Assembly (NCBI RefSeq): GCF_009708215.1
Contig: NZ_CP046175.1
Coordinates: 5,332,001 to 5,396,000 of the forward strand
From: Occultella kanbiaonis
GTDB lineage: Bacteria; Actinomycetota; Actinomycetes; Actinomycetales; Beutenbergiaceae
Direction: 5' to 3'
Length of the DNA stretch: 64,000 nt
Shown: one piece after another, positions 60,852-64,000 of the stretch
Layout: the number at the start of each line of letters is the position of its first letter
Position numbering within the stretch: position 1 is the first letter of the stretch
Notes under the pieces: model-generated
The model's input: only the letters and a program-made list of their open reading frames with translations
What the model was told of the DNA's origin: nothing
The model's database searches: none
Position numbers and translations under genes: made by a program

Positions 60852-62447
60852 TCACTCGCGCTCGAACTGGTAGTAGCGCGAGGAGGCCGAGTCACCGGGA
60901 CCACCGAGGACATCCCTCGAGGCCGCGAACCAGGCACGCACCGCCGGGTCGGTCGAGGCGTCGATCATCTGCGCGGTGCGCACGTAGGCCGGGATGTCGT
61001 GGGCCTGGGCGACCGACGTCACCCCTTGATCCGCGGGGTCGGGCGAGGCGGCCAGGTCCCGGATCACCGTGGTGCGGCCGGGTTCGACCGGGTTGGCGGT
61101 GTTCTCCAGCCCCGACGTGAGGTCGTCGACGTGCTCGATGTTGAGGACGGCGATGTCGGAGGGGGTGTCGATGTGACCCACCGGCCCGCCGACCGTGATC
61201 ACGGACCGCACCTCGAACCGCTCGGTGAACGCCGGGTCCTCGGCGAGCCGCATCGTCGTCATCGCCCCCTGGGAGTGCCCGACGAGCAGCACCGGCTCGT
61301 CCGGTCCGATACCCGCCTGCTCCATGGCCTGGATCACGCCTTCCTCCACGGCGGTGTCCATCCCGGCGAAGGCCTGGAGGTTCGTGCCCCAGTCGAACGG
61401 GTTGTCGTTGTTGATGGCATTGGCCGGCTGCCGCAGCACGGTCCCCGGGAACGGCATCGGCACGGCCGGGCCCGGATCGCGCTGCCACGGCACGCCGACC
61501 GGCTCCGGCACCGCCAGTTCGGGGACCAACTCGGTCTGGGTGCCGGGCACGATGACCTGCCAGGACACAGCGCCGTCCGGTCCGACCACCCGGTCGACCC
61601 GGATCCCGCCCTCCGGGCCGCCGTAGCGCGGATACAGCCCGTACAGGCTGCCGACCGCCCCGGTCACCCCGTACAGGCTGCCGACCGCCCCGGTCACCCC
61701 GCTCAGGGCCGGCCCCGTGGCCGTCGCCGGCGCCCCGGTCGGCACCACTCCGGGCGGATCGATCTGACGCACCCGGACCGAGCGCCCGATCCCCATCCCG
61801 ACGGTCGCCAACGGGGCGAGCAGCCCGGCCAGGGTGTGGATCGAGGAGCCGGGACGGTCCTCGCCCACCGTGTACACGCCGAGCGCACTCGTCACGGTTC
61901 CCGCCCAGGACTCCAGGTAGGCGCCGAACTGCGCGTCGGTCGGAGTCCACTGTCCCCGGGCGAAGGCCCCAGCGAACGCAACGCCCAGCATCGTCAACGG
62001 CCGCATCATGGCGATCGGGTCCCACGGCAGGCCCAGGGTCGGCGGTGGTGTCACGATCAGGCCCCGGGTGAACCCCGCCTGCGCCTGCGCCTCGGCCCGC
62101 TCGTAGTCGGCGGCCGCGGCCCGCAGCGCCGCTGCGGTCCCGTCCGCCTCCTCGTTGACCCCGCCGACGCACAGCAGCGCCTCCCAGCAGCGGGCGATCG
62201 CCGGCCCCGACGAGCCGGCGTCGAGGGCGGCGGTCTCGTGCAGGATCGCGAGTCCGCGCTGAAGCAGGGCGCGACCGCGCCCGACCTGCGCCGAAGCGCC
62301 GTCGACGGCGGCGGCCAGGTCCCGTAGTTCCGCCGGGTCCGCGGCCAGCGGCGTGCCGTAGACGACGAGTTGTGCGGCGGCGGCGTTCCCTGCGGCGCTG
62401 GATGGTGCGCCGTCGGGCACCATCGCCGGCCCGTTGCCGCCGCTCAT
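60852..62447 (-). CDS. Alpha/beta hydrolase fold protein with N-terminal helical domain
   Basis: A 531-residue protein. The N-terminal 250 residues are helical, like the WXG/DUF1023-type helical regions of secretion-linked hydrolases. A hydrolase domain follows, with the nucleophile elbow VGHSQGAMT (about residue 400) and a late His in VAQAHDIPAYV as candidate base. Ten residues GVTGAVGSLY are duplicated by a perfect 30-bp tandem repeat. No signal peptide. The ATG overlaps the small upstream gene by four bases. It may be a lipase/esterase-like effector, but this is inference. Confidence 0.75.
   Translation of the reverse strand: MSGGNGPAMVPDGAPSSAAGNAAAAQLVVYGTPLAADPAELRDLAAAVDGASAQVGRGRALLQRGLAILHETAALDAGSSGPAIARCWEALLCVGGVNEEADGTAAALRAAAADYERAEAQAQAGFTRGLIVTPPPTLGLPWDPIAMMRPLTMLGVAFAGAFARGQWTPTDAQFGAYLESWAGTVTSALGVYTVGEDRPGSSIHTLAGLLAPLATVGMGIGRSVRVRQIDPPGVVPTGAPATATGPALSGVTGAVGSLYGVTGAVGSLYGLYPRYGGPEGGIRVDRVVGPDGAVSWQVIVPGTQTELVPELAVPEPVGVPWQRDPGPAVPMPFPGTVLRQPANAINNDNPFDWGTNLQAFAGMDTAVEEGVIQAMEQAGIGPDEPVLLVGHSQGAMTTMRLAEDPAFTERFEVRSVITVGGPVGHIDTPSDIAVLNIEHVDDLTSGLENTANPVEPGRTTVIRDLAASPDPADQGVTSVAQAHDIPAYVRTAQMIDASTDPAVRAWFAASRDVLGGPGDSASSRYYQFERE
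61641..61700 (-). repeat. Perfect 30-bp tandem duplication
   Basis: Two identical 30-bp units, 61641-61670 and 61671-61700, within the hydrolase gene. On the minus strand each encodes GVTGAVGSLY, keeping frame. The perfect identity suggests a recent event. Confidence 0.95.
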
Positions 62448-62746
62448 CGCGGGGTCATCGTCGGCCCGGCCAACGCGGCGCGGACGGCGGCGCTCTGGTT
62501 CTCGTGGACGCGGGCCGCCGCCGCGGCGGACTCGAGCGTCTGTGCGAGACGGTCGGTGGCGGAGGTGAGCGTGGCGATCCGGCGCCGGTAGGCGCTCGCG
62601 GCGGGCGAGTCCCAGTGCTCCGGCAGCACGGCGGCGTAGGCGGCCCGGGCGAGGCGGACCTGTTCGGCGGCCGCGGCCAGGAGGGCGGACGCGGCGCCGC
62701 CGGGCAGTCCGGGCGAGGCGATCATGGGCGAAGGTGAGGCTCTCAT
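62444..62746 (-). CDS. Small WXG-like helical protein
   Basis: A 100-residue, mostly helical, Ala-rich protein. A central W-containing turn (PEHWDSPAASAYRRRI) resembles the WxG hairpin of ESX-type proteins, although Gly is replaced. It overlaps the downstream hydrolase gene by ATGA, so the two are translated together, a layout seen for WXG proteins and their large effector partners. ATG 62746 is used; ATG 62725 is in frame. No secretion genes are nearby. Confidence 0.65.
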   Translation of the reverse strand: MRASPSPMIASPGLPGGAASALLAAAAEQVRLARAAYAAVLPEHWDSPAASAYRRRIATLTSATDRLAQTLESAAAAARVHENQSAAVRAALAGPTMTPR

Positions 62747-62931
62747 GGCCCCGACGGTAGGCACCGCTCCCCCCGCGCACCGCGTTGGTGCCGGCGCCGG
62801 TGGACCCGCCTGCACCGCCTCCTCTCTTGTGGACCGACATCCGCCGTGAGTCCGCAGCGCCACTGCCGCCGTGCTACTCGCCAACCGCGGTAGGGGTGTC
62901 TCACGAGGGGCGGCCATGGGTGGCTGTGAGA

Positions 62932-63240
62932 CTACGACTCCTCGGTACCGCCCTGCGCGCCTTGACTGGGCCCCGGAACCGAGGCGCCCTGCACCCGGAT
63001 TCGATGACTGACCAGTTCACGGACGCCGACCACGCAAAGACCGGCGCCGAGCATCCACCAGGTCGTGGCGGCGTGCCACGGCATCCCTCTCATAAGGCTC
63101 ATGAGAACACCCACAGCGAAGAAGCCGACAGCGGCAATGGCAAGGCGCACTGCCACGGACCCCGGAGCGGAACCCACAAGTCGACGCGACCCTACTCGGG
63201 CGACGCCAGCAGGTGAACCGATTCGCGTCACTTGCCTCAC
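62932..63240 (-). CDS. Small two-helix membrane protein
   Basis: A 102-residue hypothetical protein with two predicted membrane helices (about 31-49 and 60-77). Family unknown. The start GTG 63240 directly abuts the TAG stop of the upstream small gene, and no ribosome site is needed if translation is coupled. The N-terminal 25 residues are basic. Confidence 0.55.
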   Translation of the reverse strand: MRQVTRIGSPAGVARVGSRRLVGSAPGSVAVRLAIAAVGFFAVGVLMSLMRGMPWHAATTWWMLGAGLCVVGVRELVSHRIRVQGASVPGPSQGAQGGTEES

Positions 63241-63462
63241 CTATTCGGGCCGGTGCTCGGTGGTGGGCTCACCGGTCAGCCCAGTGGGAACGTCTCCGCT
63301 CTGCGACCCGGCGTACCGGTTGTTCGAGGCATCCCGCCCGCGTTGGCGGTCCGCGTCGAGGATGCCGTGCTTGACCCCCAGCCGAATGACCCCGTAGGCC
63401 AGCACCGCTCCGATCAGCCACGGCATGATCGCAGCCAGAATCCATGCGACGTTGAAACTCAT
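63241..63462 (-). CDS. Very small single-helix membrane protein
   Basis: A 73-residue hypothetical protein with one membrane helix (about 5-27, VAWILAAIMPWLIGAVLAYGVI) and a polar tail. GGAG directly precedes ATG 63462. It is transcribed with the next small gene, which starts at the base after its stop. Function unknown. Confidence 0.55.
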   Translation of the reverse strand: MSFNVAWILAAIMPWLIGAVLAYGVIRLGVKHGILDADRQRGRDASNNRYAGSQSGDVPTGLTGEPTTEHRPE

Positions 63463-63653
63463 CTCCGGACCATAGTGGTGGACGTCCGGAATGGGGGATC
63501 AGAAAGCATTCGATATCGCTGCGGGACCCGAGACCAGTGGCTCAAAGTCGGCGGAAGTCTCGGCGAGTCGGACCCCGAACGGTCGGGTCGAACTCAGAGA
63601 CGCTTGTTGGGTGACCGGCAACCACTTCCGCGCCGCAGAGACCGGAGCCAGTG

Positions 63654-64000
63654 ATGACCGAGGACAGGAACCTTCCCGATGACTACCCACGTCTGCTCGA
63701 AGACCTGAAGCGAACCGTCGCCGAGGCGCGCTGGCGGGCACAGCGCGTGGTGAACACCGAACTCGTCGGCCTGTACTGGCGACTCGGCCGGACGATCCTG
63801 GAGCGGCAGCAGGCGGTCGGCTGGGGCCGGGCGGTGGTCGATCGCCTCTCGGCCGACCTGCGGGCGGAGTTTCCCACCATGAAGGGCCTGTCCCGCTCGA
63901 ACCTCTTCTATATGCGCGCCTTCGCCGCAGCATGGCCCGAGGAAGCAGTTGTCCAACGGCTCGTTGGACAACTGCCCTGGGGTCACGTCACGGTGCTCCT
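63654..64000 (+). CDS. DUF1016 (YhcG-like) nuclease-family protein, cut by the window edge
   Basis: The frame opens at ATG 63654, with GGAG six bases upstream, and runs off the right edge, so 115 residues are seen. The N-terminal DUF1016 signature is clear: LVGLYWRLGRTILERQQ, WGRAVVDRLSADLRAEFP, GLSRSNLFYMRAF and QLPWGHVTVLL. Complete proteins carry a C-terminal PD-(D/E)XK nuclease domain and are suspected in phage defence. The 190-base leader is less GC-rich than its surroundings. Confidence 0.9.
   Translation, partial: MTEDRNLPDDYPRLLEDLKRTVAEARWRAQRVVNTELVGLYWRLGRTILERQQAVGWGRAVVDRLSADLRAEFPTMKGLSRSNLFYMRAFAAAWPEEAVVQRLVGQLPWGHVTVL

Noticed and set aside
62785-63216. A 143-codon plus-strand frame near the right end
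   Set aside because: It crosses the small minus-strand membrane-protein genes and is rich in His/Arg/Pro without a ribosome site.

Overview
The window is about 70 % GC, densely packed DNA from an actinobacterial chromosome. GTG and TTG starts, LAXTG-type wall anchoring, a DtxR/IdeR-type iron box, an ECF42-like sigma factor with a YciI partner and class-typical lipoproteins all fit the Micrococcales. The gene mix resembles the Ruaniaceae/Beutenbergiaceae/Georgenia area, but no rRNA or other marker settles the genus. I see no rRNA, tRNA, CRISPR array, transposase or integrase.

Layout. 1-8.5 kb: end of an alpha-E/transglutaminase operon, small housekeeping genes (cysteine hydrolase, F420/PPOX-type oxidoreductase, phosphotransferase, map), then a 1.2-kb gene-free stretch with DnaA-box-like sites, a NUDIX enzyme, a TetR regulator, a DUF5995-like protein and an iron-regulated heme oxygenase. 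8.5-20 kb: NHL/thioredoxin protein, lamin-tail wall protein, DAACS symporter, two winged-helix (HTH_42) proteins of which one is frameshifted, YciI plus an ECF sigma factor, and small membrane proteins. 20-27.8 kb: a sugar-acid catabolic island with a LysR regulator diverging from a 2-hydroxyacid dehydrogenase, an enolase-superfamily enzyme, a TIM-barrel isomerase and an LplB/YtcP/solute-binding importer that has no local ATPase.

27.8-43 kb: an rRNA-methyltransferase-like gene, a dienelactone hydrolase and an LmeA-like protein, then the most intriguing block. Two divergent StrS-type aminotransferases, a complete Opp-type importer (A, B, C and a fused DF ATPase), a neutral-ceramidase-like hydrolase, a large deacetylase-fold protein and an unfamiliar regulator lie together. 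Three promoter regions in the block share the motif TTTAGGCnTG(C/T)C, which suggests one regulon for uptake and breakdown of an unknown amide- or amine-containing compound.

43-64 kb: S9 peptidase, acetylxylan-esterase-like protein, a lipoprotein, a CopD-CtaG fusion, a MoxR/DUF58/VWA cluster ending in a repeat-rich TPR-like protein, a pyruvate/branched-chain 2-oxoacid dehydrogenase operon (E1 alpha, E1 beta, E2), a HisC-like protein lacking the PLP lysine, a holin-like membrane protein, a WXG-like/alpha-beta hydrolase pair, two tiny membrane proteins and the start of a DUF1016 (YhcG) nuclease gene cut by the right edge.

Also notable is the junction between yciI and the ECF sigma gene, where three four-codon mini-ORFs are chained by four-base stop/start overlaps.
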